Shown: positions 12,101 to 23,500 of the stretch, piece by piece
Layout: every line of letters begins with the position of its first letter
How positions within the stretch are numbered: the stretch's first letter is position 1
Source: Timema cristinae
Lineage: Eukaryota > Arthropoda > Insecta > Phasmatodea > Timematidae
Direction of reading: 5' to 3'
Assembly: GCA_039000515.1 (NCBI GenBank)
Contig: JBCFYV010000012.1
Span: forward strand, 117,849,849-117,913,848
Length of the DNA stretch: 64,000 bases
Notes under the pieces: generated by a model
The model's database searches: none
Told to the model about the DNA's origin: nothing
The model's input: only the letters and a program-made list of their open reading frames with translations
Position numbers and translations under genes: made by a program

Positions 12101-14212
12101 AATAGTTTAGTATAATCACATTACAAATGCCACCCAATCTTGGGGCATTTACCTACATTCACAATTGGTTCCATTTACAGGTTCTTGTCCAAGTGTCGTA
12201 TCATTCTATACTAATCTCCATTTTGATTCTCCTGTGTTTTTTTCTTTCTTCTTTTTGGAAGTTGCACTTCCTGTTTCACATTCCCTCCTGATGAGTTCCG
12301 ATGGAATGTATTTTGGGTCAAGGGTTGGGAAATAATATTTCATCAATAGACACCCATTACCTCTTTGTCCAGTGACATCACTGTAAAGTGTGGACTGTGT
12401 TATTCTTTTCATTGTACCATATTTATTTGTTTCCTTTTATATGTTTTCATTCCTCTTTTATGTACCTTCTTTCTGAAAATGTATGGATAAAGATACTGGA
12501 AAGATAAAGTTATTTATAATTTTTACCACTTTATTAATTTTATTACTAATTAGGTACATGGCAACAATTAAGGTAGCTAATGGCACCTGACGAGATTTGA
12601 TGTTTTAACTCCTTATTTCTAAATCAGGAGCAGTTTTCAACCCCAGGAGTTCACCCATATCTGCGAATGAGCTGGAGGCCCGTGCCGGGAGGGCTTTAGA
12701 GCACCTTCAGAACTTACTACCAGGGTGGTTGGTCCGTCTCATGGGACCAGGCTACAAGATTGGGCTCTTGACCATCTTCACGGCAGTGCAGAGTCCGTCT
12801 TTAAATAAACAGGCTAGTTTGGAGTCACATATTCTTTACAACTCTAGTCACTTTTTTGAGAGCCTCATCATCATCACCATCATCATCACCACCGCAATCA
12901 TCATCACTGCCATCACCATCATCATCACCACCATCACCATCATCATCACCACCGCCATCATCATCATCACACCATCACATCATCATCACCGCCATAATCA
13001 TCATCATAATCACCACCCATCACCCCATCACAACACCATCATCATCAACCATCACCATCATCACTCACCACCATCATCATCACATCACCATCATCATCAC
13101 CACCACCATCATCATCATCACCATCATCACCATCACTGGTTTCCATCCTGTTGCTGGATCAGTTTACTAACATGCCTCTCTATCTTCCTCTTTCCTTCTA
13201 CCATTCTTCCTCCATTCTTCTTCTCTCACTTTCACACTTGCTGTTATCTACTCCTCCTCTCTCTTCCTTAGACCCCCTTGTGTCTTTTTCATACAAGTTT
13301 TGTTTCAATCAGTCTCTTTGGCATCCTCTCCTTTTCCATCCTCATTACATGTCCATACCATCTCATGTATCCCCCCGTAGGCCACCTGCTACCCGAACAT
13401 AGAAATTATAAATAATAACAGGTTTTGTTATGTCATTTCTCAGTCAATTTTTTTTCTTAACCTTTGAACATCAAACATTCTTAAGGATTTGAATATTCAA
13501 AAGATGCATCTCCAATTATAATCCTCTATTTCACCAAGGAGACGGTTCATTGTTCTCCGTAAATGTATTTTTACTTTGATGTGCCGTGATATATATTTTC
13601 CCCTGGTAATTTTGCAAGTTTTGACCCATATACAAGAATGAGGCTGAGTGAAATAGGAGTTAAAGCAGAGTATAAGGTGTGTTGAGTTGCAGCAGAGTAG
13701 ATATAAAATAAACACATTGCTCCTGTTGACCTCAGTGGTCTTGGGGTAAAGTGCTCACTCGTATCAGAACCCAGTGATTGTGGGTTCAAACCCAGCCGGG
13801 GTTGACGGATTTTTCTTGAGCGATAATAATCCGTGATACAACTTCCTTCTGAGGGGAATTAAAGCTGTCGGTCTCAAGTTGATTGTGGCCTGTTAAAGAA
13901 CTCTGGAAGGATATGTGAAAATTTACCTTTCTCAGCAAAATTGGTTGACCCTTTAGCTCTCTCTATAGAAATTCTCGTGCGCCGATATAGCTAGTCTGTT
14001 CAGAAAGTGCATGTTAAATACCTCAAATAAATTACTCCACTCCCCCTTCAGTCTCACTCAGGCCTTTGTACTCCTATTGGTGTAACAATAGCTAACATTC
14101 TAGGTCTCTCTGTATATTTCAGCTGGTATATACACTTCTAGACGTGGTCGTGACAGAACTTTATCCCGACCTGGCAACTGGAGAAATATCACCTCAGCCA
14201 GGAGAAAAATGA
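182..14212 (+). CDS. Snx14: Sorting nexin 14 orthologue, C-terminal half (PX and nexin-C), 5' partial
   Basis: Eight exons are supported: 182-326, 1918-2071, 2689-2853, 6657-6913, 8680-8861, 11261-11425, 12628-12812 and 14123-14212 (TGA stop). All junction phases agree once two lost C bases in the third exon are allowed for. The first exon carries a basic linker ([15 protein letters not shown]). Exons 2-4 encode a PX domain ([35 protein letters not shown], then FEDFLQRLL). Exons 5-8 encode the C-terminal nexin domain, including [20 protein letters not shown], and [17 protein letters not shown] near the end. The family order is transmembrane helices, PXA, RGS, PX, nexin-C; known members act at endoplasmic reticulum-lipid droplet contacts and in endolysosomal lipid handling. 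The N-terminal part must lie left of position 182. Two introns appear to use GC donors. The identification rests on remembered SNX14 sequence and domain order. Confidence 0.9.
327..1505. other. Snx14 intron, AT-rich, no gene
   Basis: AT-rich intronic DNA with degenerate AAATTTGAATTCAAA-like low complexity that recurs near 5880-6110, 38480-38640 and 50100-50640. I see no exon or intact element here. Confidence 0.6.
1521..1762 (+). mobile_element. SINE-A copy with target-site duplication
   Basis: A tRNA-like head (ACCCGCTTCGGTGGTCGCAC; B-box-like GGCTCGATCC) is followed by the conserved body (TTTTCCACCCTCTCCCTCCATG) and the family tail (GGTAGTAAGACGC). TTGACATGTAG is present on both sides (1509-1519 and 1768-1778). 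Confidence 0.8.
2064..2080 (+). other. Candidate GC-AG 5' splice site, Snx14 exon 2
   Basis: The exon ends GAG-G and is followed by GCAAGT. This fits the strong GC-AG donor consensus and gives the phase needed to join with AA at 2689 (a Glu codon). No GT donor nearby keeps the PX frame. Confidence 0.7.
2120..2308 (-). mobile_element. SINE-C copy
   Basis: Read on the minus strand, a tRNA-like head (TTAGCTCAGTCGTAG A box, GGTTTGATTAC B box) leads a body containing TTTCACAGCGATGAA. Related copies lie at 37612-37765 and 63765-63947. Confidence 0.7.
2425..2625 (+). mobile_element. SINE-A copy, 5' truncated
   Basis: Diverged SINE-A body (TTTTCCACTCTCTCTATG) and tail (GTGGTGCTAC) without an intact tRNA head. 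It lies just before the PX exon acceptor at 2688. Confidence 0.6.
2689..2853 (+). CDS. Snx14: Snx14 PX-domain exon carrying two apparent one-base losses
   Basis: The acceptor is TTGTTCAG and the donor CAA|GTTTGT. The frame entering from exon 2 reads [18 protein letters not shown] up to about 2743. The next segment ([19 protein letters not shown]) is read one frame over, and after the C run at 2794-2799 the frame shifts again to [18 protein letters not shown]. Each shift needs one extra C (GCC-TCG near 2743, and six C instead of seven at 2794-2799). With both allowed for, the exon enters in phase 1 and leaves in phase 0, exactly as its neighbours require. An assembly homopolymer error is the simplest explanation; real inactivation is the alternative. 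Confidence 0.85.
2854..4930. other. Snx14 intron, AT-rich, no gene
   Basis: No exon seen. It contains degenerate AT-rich repeats and a short G run at 3271-3278. Confidence 0.5.
4936..5103 (-). mobile_element. LINE-A 3'-end fragment
   Basis: Reverse complement of the C-terminal coding end and 3' UTR of the same non-LTR family found at 7063, 11722, 13131, 39805, 43318 and 62735 (CTGTTTCCAGCCTGTGGCCG; TTCTTCTCCTCTCACT). It joins directly to LINE-B sequence at about 5105. Confidence 0.7.
5110..5360 (-). mobile_element. LINE-B 3'-end fragment
   Basis: Reverse complement of the non-LTR C-terminal region seen in sense at 52822-53062 ([15 protein letters not shown] on that copy). Shared blocks include CTCCCTTCGCTTCAACAACA and CACACTCTACCTTCATATAT. 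Confidence 0.7.
5560..5800 (-). mobile_element. Degenerate SINE-A relic
   Basis: On the minus strand AATGGTTTCCCCCTCTCT and CTCAACTTTCCTCATCCCAA resemble the SINE-A body. This accounts for much of a 144-codon open frame here that I do not regard as a gene. Confidence 0.4.
6135..6345 (-). mobile_element. SINE-A copy
   Basis: Full-length inverted copy: the tail (GCGTCTTACTACCGTTTGGG) is at the left, the B-box complement (GATTCGAACCTCGATCTCCC) and GAGGCGGGT head at the right. Confidence 0.75.
7063..7156 (-). mobile_element. LINE-A fragment, flank of 62-bp array
   Basis: Reverse complement of LINE-A coding sequence just downstream of the RWYGHVMRM segment. It runs straight into the 62-bp array. 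Confidence 0.65.
7157..8485. repeat. 62-bp minisatellite, ~21 copies, LINE-derived
   Basis: Period 62 bp (TACTCCAAC near 7208, 7270, 7332 and so on to 8448), high identity between units. On the minus strand each unit encodes [17 protein letters not shown], a C-terminal segment of non-LTR retrotransposon proteins. Because 62 is not a multiple of three, successive units change frame, and all three frames of the forward strand happen to lack stops, giving long spurious open frames. It lies in the intron between Snx14 exons 4 and 5. Confidence 0.92.
8486..8655 (-). mobile_element. LINE-A fragment abutting an exon
   Basis: Minus strand reads [21 protein letters not shown], the LINE-A segment that precedes the array unit in the parent element. 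It ends about 25 bp before the Snx14 exon 5 acceptor at 8679. Confidence 0.7.
9010..9160 (+). mobile_element. DNA-transposon-like end, TATTGGCCCGAAAATAAGCCGC family
   Basis: Sequence at 9018-9042 recurs degenerate at 11970-12080 (+) and inverted at 52238-52275, as expected of dispersed terminal inverted repeats. No transposase seen. Confidence 0.4.
9160..10600. other. Snx14 intron, no gene
   Basis: AT-rich DNA with a short direct repeat (AAAATTATTAAAAAATATATGAACC twice around 9210-9275, given here as a description of a 25-bp unit). No exon seen. Confidence 0.5.
10728..10850. repeat. 31-bp tandem repeat, four copies
   Basis: TGTAACGAACAAGCAATCTA recurs at 10728, 10759 and 10790 (31 bp), and again at 10825 after a 4-bp insertion. 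Confidence 0.8.
11722..11935 (+). mobile_element. LINE-A 3'-end fragment (sense)
   Basis: Sense copy of the LINE-A C-terminus (ATGCCAAAGAAAATAATGG; CTGCAAGGGAGGCCAAA) ending in the GGAAACAGTTTATGATAATG 3' UTR. Confidence 0.7.
12200..12490 (-). repeat. Dispersed repeat G (peptide-encoding)
   Basis: The minus strand encodes [20 protein letters not shown] and onward. Related sequence occurs at 16343-16600 (+), 47695-48060 (+), 10610-10715 (-) and 44355-44420 (-), so it is a repeat, not a host exon. Its class is unknown. Confidence 0.55.
12806..12820 (+). other. Candidate GC-AG 5' splice site, Snx14 exon 7
   Basis: The coding sequence LNKQ ends CAG and is followed by GCTAGT. The last exon resumes at 14123 with LVYTLLD in phase 0, so the junction falls at 12812/12813 with GC instead of GT. 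The match to the GC-donor consensus is weaker than at 2072. Confidence 0.6.
12866..13134. repeat. (CAT/CAC)n trinucleotide tract
   Basis: About 270 bp of imperfect CAT/CAC/ACC triplets in the last Snx14 intron. It makes a meaningless His/Thr/Ile-rich open frame. Confidence 0.95.
13135..13400 (-). mobile_element. LINE-A fragment without array expansion
   Basis: Same 3' region as the other LINE-A copies (GGTTTCCATCCTGTTGCTGG; CCATCCTCATTACATGTCCA) but with a single partial 62-bp unit, so it represents the unexpanded state. Confidence 0.65.
13729..13990 (+). mobile_element. SINE-E copy
   Basis: tRNA-like head with A box TGGTCTTGGGGTAAAG and B box GGGTTCAAACCC (13788-13799), then a body unlike the other SINEs (GTGGCCTGTTAAAGAACTCT). 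One copy in the window. Confidence 0.6.
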
Positions 14213-14280
14213 CTTTTCACAACATCAGGCTTGTCGAATTGGCTGTACACATATCACATCCCTCATCCCAAAAGATTAAT

Positions 14281-14302
14281 GACACACACACACACACACA
14301 CA
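14281..14302. repeat. (CA)n microsatellite
   Basis: Eleven CA units about 70 bp after the Snx14 stop. Confidence 0.9.
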
Positions 14303-14474
14303 AGAGGGGTTTGATTCATAACTCAACATAAAGTGTAACAAGAGGCTAGAACGTTTTAGAATCCGCAAGATGCAAACAAACTATACCGAAAAAGTTATCT
14401 GCATTCCATAAACAAACAAATTGAAGTAATAATTAGCCCTATTGACGTGACTCACGACATGATTGGCTAACTAT

Positions 14475-14720
14475 AACATGTGGTACCCTTCACTTAATGT
14501 TCAGATGATGTGAAAGTTTTCTCCTGGATAACTCTTACGTTAAGTAAACATTAATTTAACCGTATCAAGATGGCTTACATTTAAAAACATGAGGAGAATA
14601 CGTTATACCTCTTACATTTGAGAATCTACTCACTTAATAGTTAACTGTATCAAGATGGCTTACATTTAAAAACATGAGGAGGGTCGTTACCTCACTTGAA
14701 CATTAAGTGAATGTTACATG
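14475..14720. mobile_element. Short inverted-repeat element (MITE-like)
   Basis: TTCACTTAATGTTCAG at 14489-14504 is inverted at 14696-14711 (15 of 16 match) and the match continues weakly outward (CATGT). A 31-bp direct repeat (from CAAGATGGCTTACATT) lies inside at 14567 and 14651. Confidence 0.6.
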
Positions 14721-15260
14721 ATCCTGGCATAAATTTTTTTTTTTCACTGTTAGAGGTACATTTTGTCATATTTAAATGAAGGTACAGGAAAGGTGGTAAT
14801 ATATTCAAAAATAAAAATTTAAAATTAAAAGAAGAACACAGTTCACTATTTACTAAACTTTAAATAATTTATGGTCAAAGCCTCGTAATTTTTGAAGTCA
14901 GAATTTTTTTCCGAAGTGAAGCTGAAGCTTATATTTTGTTTCAAAGCCAAATGTAAGTTTTGAAACTTTGCATAGTCATTCAAATATATTTGTGGTAGCC
15001 TATATAGGGACTGTGGTTATAACCCTGTTGGTCCCCCATAAATAAATCCCTAACTCATTCCATAATCTAGCATTTAACTTTTTGTGTTGGGGGGGGGAGA
15101 GATTAAAATGGGTTGTACTTAACATAACAAAAAAAATCTACAGTATAGTTTAAAGAATTTTCTAGACTATTCTCATAAATTAATTTTGAATCTGTTGCTT
15201 GATCAAATCTTCTGTTTTATTAATTTTGTTATACTTTATTTATCTTAATTTCCACTTTTT

Positions 15261-15502
15261 AAGAATCAAATGGCCAAAGCTATTATTTATGCTTTTAGTG
15301 AGGATTACTCCAGCTAGATATCATATTCTGAAAATTGAAAAATGACACCTGAACATAGGAATCCAACCCGAGTTCATTGGCCTAATACGCCAATGCTCTA
15401 ACCACTGAGCTATCCAGAATTTTTTCAATTTTCAGAATATGATATCTAGTTAGAGTAATCCTCACTAAAAGCATATATTAAAGCTTTGGCTATTTGATTC
15501 TT
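15261..15502. repeat. Long hairpin with tRNA-like loop
   Basis: Arms of about 82 bp (15261-15342 and 15420-15502) are near-perfect inverted repeats. The 77-bp spacer reads on the minus strand as a tRNA-like promoter (TAGCTCAGTGG A box; GGTTGGATTCC B box). Confidence 0.85.
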
Positions 15503-15693
15503 AAGTATGCAATCTCTTACAATTGTAATAATTGTACAAGTGGCGCATAAGCCAACTACCGAGTCAAAGATGGCTGCGTTATCTGATAGCTCGTGATCTT
15601 AATAAATCACACATTTGTAGCCGATTATTTCCGCACGTCCTTCATAGACTCTGCCTTAAAATATGAATGAAGAATGGCCCTGGGCACGGGACA

Positions 15694-15790
15694 TTCCTGG
15701 ATACTCGTGGTTAGAGTATTGGCATACTAAGCCAAAGGTCCCGGGTTCGATTCCTGTGTACAGGTGTCATTTTTCAATTTTCAGAATTAA
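15694..15790 (+). mobile_element. tRNA-headed SINE-like fragment
   Basis: TCGTGGTTAGAGTATTGG and GGGTTCGATTCC form A/B-box-like signals, followed by AGGTGTCATTTTTCAATTTT. The same tail adjoins the tRNA-like loop of the hairpin at 15261-15502, so both belong to one family. Confidence 0.6.
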
Positions 15791-15799
15791 TTTTCACTG

Positions 15800-17558
15800 T
15801 TTATTATTATATTGTTATTACTACCCATTCAGGTTATATGCAAATTTCCACTGTTGATAGATTATGTTGAAAATATTGTGCATTATAAATAATTATCATT
15901 ATTTGAGTAAATGTTGAATCTAGTCAAGACAAAGATGAAATAATTGTTGTTATTAAATATTATTAATGGTGCTTAAACTGTAAACACTATCTAAATAAAA
16001 TTATAATCAACAGATGAATTTTATGTTTTCATTTTATGTGTACACCTACTATATTTAAAACCATTTTTCTAAAAAAAATTATTTGATTACTTAGAAATGT
16101 TGTACTGTGTCTGAAATTTTAATGAGGTTGGCTTGTGACAATTATACTTCTAGTTTTAACCAACCATCAGTGGAGTAAATGGAGGTCAAATTATACTATT
16201 TTGTGACAAGAAATGGGGGAAAAAAAGTTTGTGAATAAACATACGAACTAAAGGTTGCCTGGAGTACTAAAGTTAATTTTAACACAAATGTTGGCATATT
16301 TAAAGTTTGATTCAACCCTCCTCATCTCTATATACCCTAATTGTTATATTTGGAAGAAATTATAGGAAAGGTGGACAAAAACATATAAAAGGGACAAACA
16401 CAATATGGCTTTTACAATGAAAAGAACACAATTCACACTTTCCATAGCTGCCATTGGACAAAGAGGTAATGGATGCCTCTTGAAGAAAATGATTTGTCAC
16501 CACCATATACCCTGACCTAGGTTTCATTTCCACCTTTCCTATATCTTCTTTCAAATATAATACAAATACCTCGTAAAGCGAAAAAGAGGTTTTCCTTATA
16601 AAGATACATTATATACTCTAATTGGTATAGTTAAATGTGGATAGGCCAACAGCGCTTAGGTATGCCCCAACAATTTAATACTATATATATATTATATATA
16701 AAAGATTGATTAACAACTCACTTCTGTAAATATTAAGAGAAAATATGGAAAGGGATACATTTTTTTACATAATGAAGCGGAATAGGGCATCATTTATTTC
16801 TTTTTCTCTTTTTTACTATTTTTTTCTGGTAATTAGACACCCTAAAATTACTATTTTTCTTGATGCAGGATTTGCAGTAAGTTATATTTATATTTATTTC
16901 ATTATAATACTGAGGTGCATGAAACCATTTAGCTGCCCATGGTATAATCCTTCCTTATAGCTATAGGTGATCCAGCCTTCAATAAGGTACTATATGGAGG
17001 TAAGGAGAAGGAAAGACGAGCAGGAAAAAAGAATGGAGATAAAACTAAATAATATGAGGAAAAATCATGATAAAATATGTTCAAGTTGACATGAATGATA
17101 ACAACAATAGAGTGTGTGGACTGTGGGTGTGGAAGCTGGTATGGTAAGACAATATATTTTTTTTTATCAAGGATCATATGATACAGCTAAAAACGCTACA
17201 ACTTGATGTCATACAAATGAAAGATGGGGAATTTTTCTTTTTTTTCATAACTTTATATCCAACTATACATATACTTGTTACGTGGCTTCAGATGTTAAAT
17301 CAATTAAACTAAAGGGATTACAATTATTTTATTATTAAAAAAACAAATTTATATTAATCTATAAGAATATAGCATTTTGTATCAGTATATTTTTTTAAAT
17401 AAGTATTTATATGTGTATCTTGTATTTTTTTAATAACTAGCGCTTGACGATCTCTATTAATATTTAGAATTTTTTTGAATAGTGTTTGTCAATCTGTTTA
17501 AAACAGAAAAAGCATTTTTACTCGAACAACAAATCATTATTTATTATTTACATCGAAT
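15800..17558. other. Intergenic region between Snx14 and the ZAD gene
   Basis: AT-rich. It holds a copy of dispersed repeat G (16343-16600, flanked by inverted GGAAAGGTGGA / TCCACCTTTCC) and nothing else I can identify. Confidence 0.5.
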
Positions 17559-20500
17559 ATGTCTTTCACCGATGTTTGTCGTCTTTGTATGACTAATAAA
17601 GGAATTATGCTACCGCTTTTTGAGGAGGAAAAATCTGGTTGCAGAACACCTTTGTCCTGCAGAATTATGTCATTTGTGAGAATTGAGGTTAGTTTTAGTG
17701 TATTTCATGTTGTAGGCCTAGGCCCTATGTCATCGCTGTTAATAATTCAAGGGCTAAGCCTATTTGATTTAATGATTGTTCCTCTTTGTAGGGGTCGTAA
17801 TGGGACAAGATTTGAGGGGTAAAATCACTGACTGCTCTATATTAGAGGGTGCGTAGCGCCTTAACGGTCCAATTCTCCGCGTGTTTTTTTTAAATATGGA
17901 AAATATCTACATCAGTTTCACATCCTCCCAAACATAAAGAGCTGTAGAACCGATTATAACAAAAGTTTTATAATAGGTATCCATAGCAACAAAATTCAAT
18001 AAAGAAAAGTAAAACCTTATAAAACAAAATATTGATGATGACAACACAAGCATGATGGGAAAGTGAAGTAAAACCCCTGAAAAAAAAAAGATTTATAATT
18101 ACATGGGCATAAAACAACTATTTATATTTTTGTATCATGGCATAATACCAACCTAGCTCAACCTAACCTTTGATTATTATGACACTATCTATCGAGCTTT
18201 ACTAAACCTTTAATGTGTTAATAAATTATATAAAATTAAAGATTCGATTTAATAAATAAACTTTGTCGGTAAACACGATTCAGCGATTATGTCATAATGC
18301 TAAGAATTGTGGGAAGATGTCATAGTGGGCACGATGACAGAAACTTGAGAGGACTGTGCACAGTAAATATGTTGTGTTTATCATAAATACAAAAACGTTA
18401 TAAACTCTTTGTGTCACTCGATTCTATGGACTTTTGTAAGTCTAAGTCAATACAATAACCACACAATGCACAATATCAGTGTAAAGCAGCCAAATGTGGG
18501 ACCGTTAAATGTGCCTAAAACTCACACTTTATTCAATTATTTTATTCTTAAAGGTGAGTTAAAATTATTGAAACCTAAAGGGACTTTCTGACTGCTAAAA
18601 AAATCACTTGATTTACCTTCACATAAGGATATTCACATGTCAAGTCATGTGATCTTCGGCTGTCACTTTTAATAGATATCATTTCCTATAAAATAGTAAA
18701 ATGTTATCAATTTTGGCCACAAAAAGATATGTTTACACTTAAACCGCCTCGATGGCGTAGTTAGCTGATGCGCTAATTTTGTGTTGAGCTAGACTGCCGA
18801 AGACGGGTAAATTGAGGTTCGAATCTCACTTCAGTGAACTTAGGGTGGTTTTCCCTAAATGGCTTTACACTCTACCGCCATGCAATTGCCAATTCACTTA
18901 ATCTATATTCATTCTTCCCATTCCTACCCATTAGCGTAATTAGTACTTAAGCGTATAACCCAAACAGGTAGTAAGACGCGATGCTAAGTATTATTCTAAA
19001 CCTAATATATTTATGTAGACCCACTTAAAACAACTCTGATACCTTCACAAGATTTTTCTTATCACTGTGACTTACTACTTATTCAGGTTGTACCCAAATA
19101 TGATAATTAGGCCTACTCTTGTCTCTAATGAGGTAGGGACAAGGAAGGAAGCATTCTAGAGGTATTATACCCATATTTGCGGGGAAGAATAGTGGGAAAC
19201 CATAGGAAAAATCACCCTCAATAGACCTGACCTGGATTTGAACCCCCAAACTCCCCTTCATCAGCAGGCCAGTCTAACATGAGAATGACACCTTAGACCA
19301 TTCAGTCACTGAATTTGGTTTCTCACAATTAATAGGCGCAAAGTCAGTAACCTATTTTTTTTTAATTACAATCCTTAGCCTAATAAAAGTTGCTAATAAA
19401 CATTGAATCTTTTAATCTGGGTGAAGTTTTGTTGTCTTGTGTTCTACTGACCTACGTCAACATTTGTTTCTCTGTTCTAGATACTACCCGGTGACGGTTT
19501 ACCCGCTCAAGTGTGCCACAAGTGTGTGTTCCAGATAAACACATCCTACGATTTCATCCAAGTGTGCGAGAACTCCGACATGAAGCTTCGTCAATTCCTG
19601 GCTGGTTTCAAGCTGGGTGCTAAATCTTTATTCCAGGTAGTAAGCACAGCATCATATTAATTTGTAGAGGTGCGTGAAGGTCACTTTTTAAATGTGAAGC
19701 GAAACGTAAGACAGCGAAACAAAGTTAAAGATAGGTAAGGTTTTAGTTGTCGTCACATAGACCTAGCACGACTTCTAGTTTTTAAATCATTCATTGAGTG
19801 AATCTTGGTAAAAAGAAAGGCTTACATAAGAAACAAATCACAATATATTATTTGATGTTCACATATCTGACTACCTATATCCATGCTTACACTATAGATG
19901 TAATTTAATTACTAGTTTGTGATAAAATCATGGCTGTGGAGTTGGAGTTGGAAACAACTTTGGGTTGCTTCGGAGTCGGTAAACATGTACAGACAGACTC
20001 TGACTTCAAAATAAAAATTAATAATTATAACAATTTATGGTAGCACTTTTAAGGGCCTATATACAATATTTGTTATTTGGATTGACAAATTTATTTAAAT
20101 GTAAATTCACAATGTCAGATATTTATTGATCTTAGGAAAGCATTTGATATGGTAGATCATAATATCCTTTTAAAAAATCTAGAGAGCTCTTTTATTAGAG
20201 GAAAGGCACTTGACTGGTTCCATAGCAATCTAACAGACAGGAAACAATATGTTAGCATTGGGACGTGTATGAGTGCGCTATCTACAATATAAGCACGGGA
20301 GTGCCACAAGGTTTCATAGACATTACTTAATGATATGCCTAATGATCTAAATATCATAGTTAGATGGCTAGGTAAAAATAAAATGTCGCTAAATGAAGAG
20401 AAAACTAATTTTATTATATTTTCTAAGGTCAATAATATTATCGATCCAACCAGCAAGATTATAATAAATATCAAAGAAATATATAGGGGAGAACAAGTTA

Positions 20501-23500
20501 CATAGGCGTATTTAGGTTTGATTATAGATAGTAGTTTAACTTGGTATCCTCACATAAATTATATAGTAAAAAAATTAACCCTACAATAGGGGTCCTACAC
20601 AGGCTGAAGTATTATGTTCCTCAAGTTCGCATAAAATAACTATATTACTATTTAATACAATGTCATTTAAATTATTTCATTATTATATGGTCTAATACTA
20701 ATAAAAGAAAGTTTAATGATTTGGTAATACCACAAAAGAGAGCAATTAAAACTCTATTTAAGCTACACCCTCCAAACAGATTTACCTTGGAAACCAAAAA
20801 AAAAATATACCACCTTTACATCCAATAGAGAAGAAATATGGCTATAATAGCTTCAAATATGCAGCTCTAAAGAAATATAATAGCTTACCTAACCCGCTTC
20901 GGCGTAGTTGGATAACGCGCTAGTCGTGTTTAGCTCTACTACTGAGGACGGGGAGATCGAGGTTCGAATCTCGGTCGGGTGAACTAGGGGTGGTTTTTCT
21001 TAAATGGTTTTCCACTCTCCCTCCATGCAAATGCGGGTCACTTCCTCTAATTCAACCTTCCCAATTCCTAATCCATTAGCGTAATTAGTACCTAAAGCGT
21101 ATAACCCAAACTGGTAGTAAGACGTGGTGTTAAATAAAATAAAAAATAGCTTACCTACACATGTGAGCTGTGTCAAGAACCTCTTACAATTTAAAAAAAG
21201 AGGTTAGGAATATACTATGAAAAAAAATTCTCTAAATTTCATTTCATTTTTCTTTTTTTTTCTTTGTAATCTTAATGTTTACCTCGTTGTATCACTATTG
21301 AATTAAATCAAGCCGCGTTCGGCGTCAATTGAAACACTACGGATTAATTCCCAGATATAATAATGCTGTGACGATGTTTAGGTTGTCTATAGCTACGTGG
21401 TCAAGCGCCTATCATCACTGTACGGAAAAAATATGGTTCAACCAGCTGTCTATAGCTCCGTGGTCAAGCGCCTATCATCACTGTACGGAAAAAATATGGT
21501 TTAACCAGCTGTCTATAGCTCCGTGGTCGAGCACTAATTAAATCGGTATATTAATAAAATAAAGAAAGAGAACTGTTGATGGCTGTTGATTCACAACGGT
21601 TTATTTAAATGACATCTGTTGATTACTTATACATACTCCAATTAAATGCTTTATATCGATGTTAGTTATTTTATACTGTGTTAGACTGTGACTGCCAGTA
21701 TGTGGCTCTGACTGACTTGTGCCTGTCTGCGGGGGTGTTTGGCTTCCGTGTGTGTTGGCTTGTTTGTGGATGCCTGCTGATACGCACAAACCGTTTATAT
21801 ATGACTACCCCTTGCATCTTTCTCCCCTCGTCAACAGTGTAGAAACTAACTAATAGAAAGAGTCCTGGCGACAGGTGTTGTGAAGGCTAGCTTCTTATTG
21901 GTATAGAGAAGTGGCGTCTTTGCCAAATAGTGCGTAGTTGTTCCTTTAACAGGAAGAATGGTATAAAAAATATATTTTACTGGTAAAATCCTTTTCACAT
22001 TATTTCTGAGAAGCACGCGTTTATTTATGGATGAATCATAAAAAACACTCCACATATACCACTTTAAAGAAAAATCACCTTCATCCATGACTCTCCATAT
22101 ATTTTACATTGATCCAAACCAATATCATTACATCGTGTGTCACTAAATTATTATATATTGACTGTATATCAAGCCACCATACTGTATTTTATCTGTATAC
22201 CGTATACCTTATCATGTACGGTATTAATGTTGTATGATTTTCCTATTATTTATGTCTATAATATGCCTATTGCATATTATCTTGTATGTCATAGTTTTGT
22301 CTATTCTTGCCAATTGTACCTTCATTTTTTATTATTTTTTGTCTATAATCCCGCAAAATTGTATTTTTATCTTGTATAGTTATAGTCACTATCCTGCCAA
22401 ATGTAATTTTTTCTGTATAGTTTCTAACAACAAGCTATTAAAGCTCATGGAAACACTGTTCCAAATAAATAAATTATGCATGTTCATAAAAAAAGGTCAA
22501 AGAAGCTTCCCATGAAATAATCTGTAATGGAACATTTTATTGCGGTAAATTGGTAGTACTTATTAATATAATTTAACTATTTAGGCTATGGAGTAGGAGT
22601 CAGACATTAGAAAAATAGAGGAGTCAGACCCGAATGTTTGACATACCGACTCCATAGCCCTGGTTAAATACTTTTTATTAGCTGTTATTAAAATTATAAT
22701 ATGTTGAAACCATGTTTTATTTCTAAAGACTATTGAGATCCTATCTCATATACAGTATATTTATAATCTTATACATCAAAGTTTACTTTTCCTTCAAAAT
22801 GTTTCGAAGGTGCGAAAGATGGAAGGTGTCGAACTCGGAACAAACGCTATTTGACCTCTAACTTCGACACTTCGAAGCTTCACACACCTTTTATTAAATT
22901 GTATGTATTACCAAGCTTCTAGAAATACAGTCATCAATGGTGACATGGCGAGTTAATTCATATCTTTTTAGTTTAAATAATCATGAATTGATTGGCTTTT
23001 GAAGCAAATCCAAATTTTTTACTAACTAAGGAAGTCTTTTACTTGAACATAACAGTTTGTTTTTACTATTACAGCTTTGTTAGAATTGATAGTCATAGCT
23101 ATTAGTTTTAAGCTTTCATATTAAGATCATTTTCAGTGCTGGCCAATTTTTGAAGTTAATACAACATATCACGTGGACACCATACTGTCTTATTTGATCA
23201 TGTAATAATATACATTTTACAGTTTAAATTGGGTCATTTTAGTTTCTCTGTTTGTTTAACTGTAAACAAGTCAGACTTGATAGCTACTTTTTTTATTTTT
23301 TTTAGCGCTCTATATATTATTATTCTCTATGACATAGGGATTAGGAACACATCCTAAAGGATCCTAGTTTGATTTCTGGTGAGCTGTAAATAAAATGGGT
23401 AGTTTAACAGGTTTGCCCTCTGACCTATAAATATAATTTTTTCTGATTCTCGTGTTTGGTATTTATAGTTAAAGTGTTGTTGTATTAAAGTGTTGCCACT

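Noticed and set aside
12729..13271. Histidine/threonine-rich 180-codon frame
   Set aside because: It starts inside Snx14 exon 7 and runs on into an imperfect CAT/CAC microsatellite; the true exon ends at 12812.
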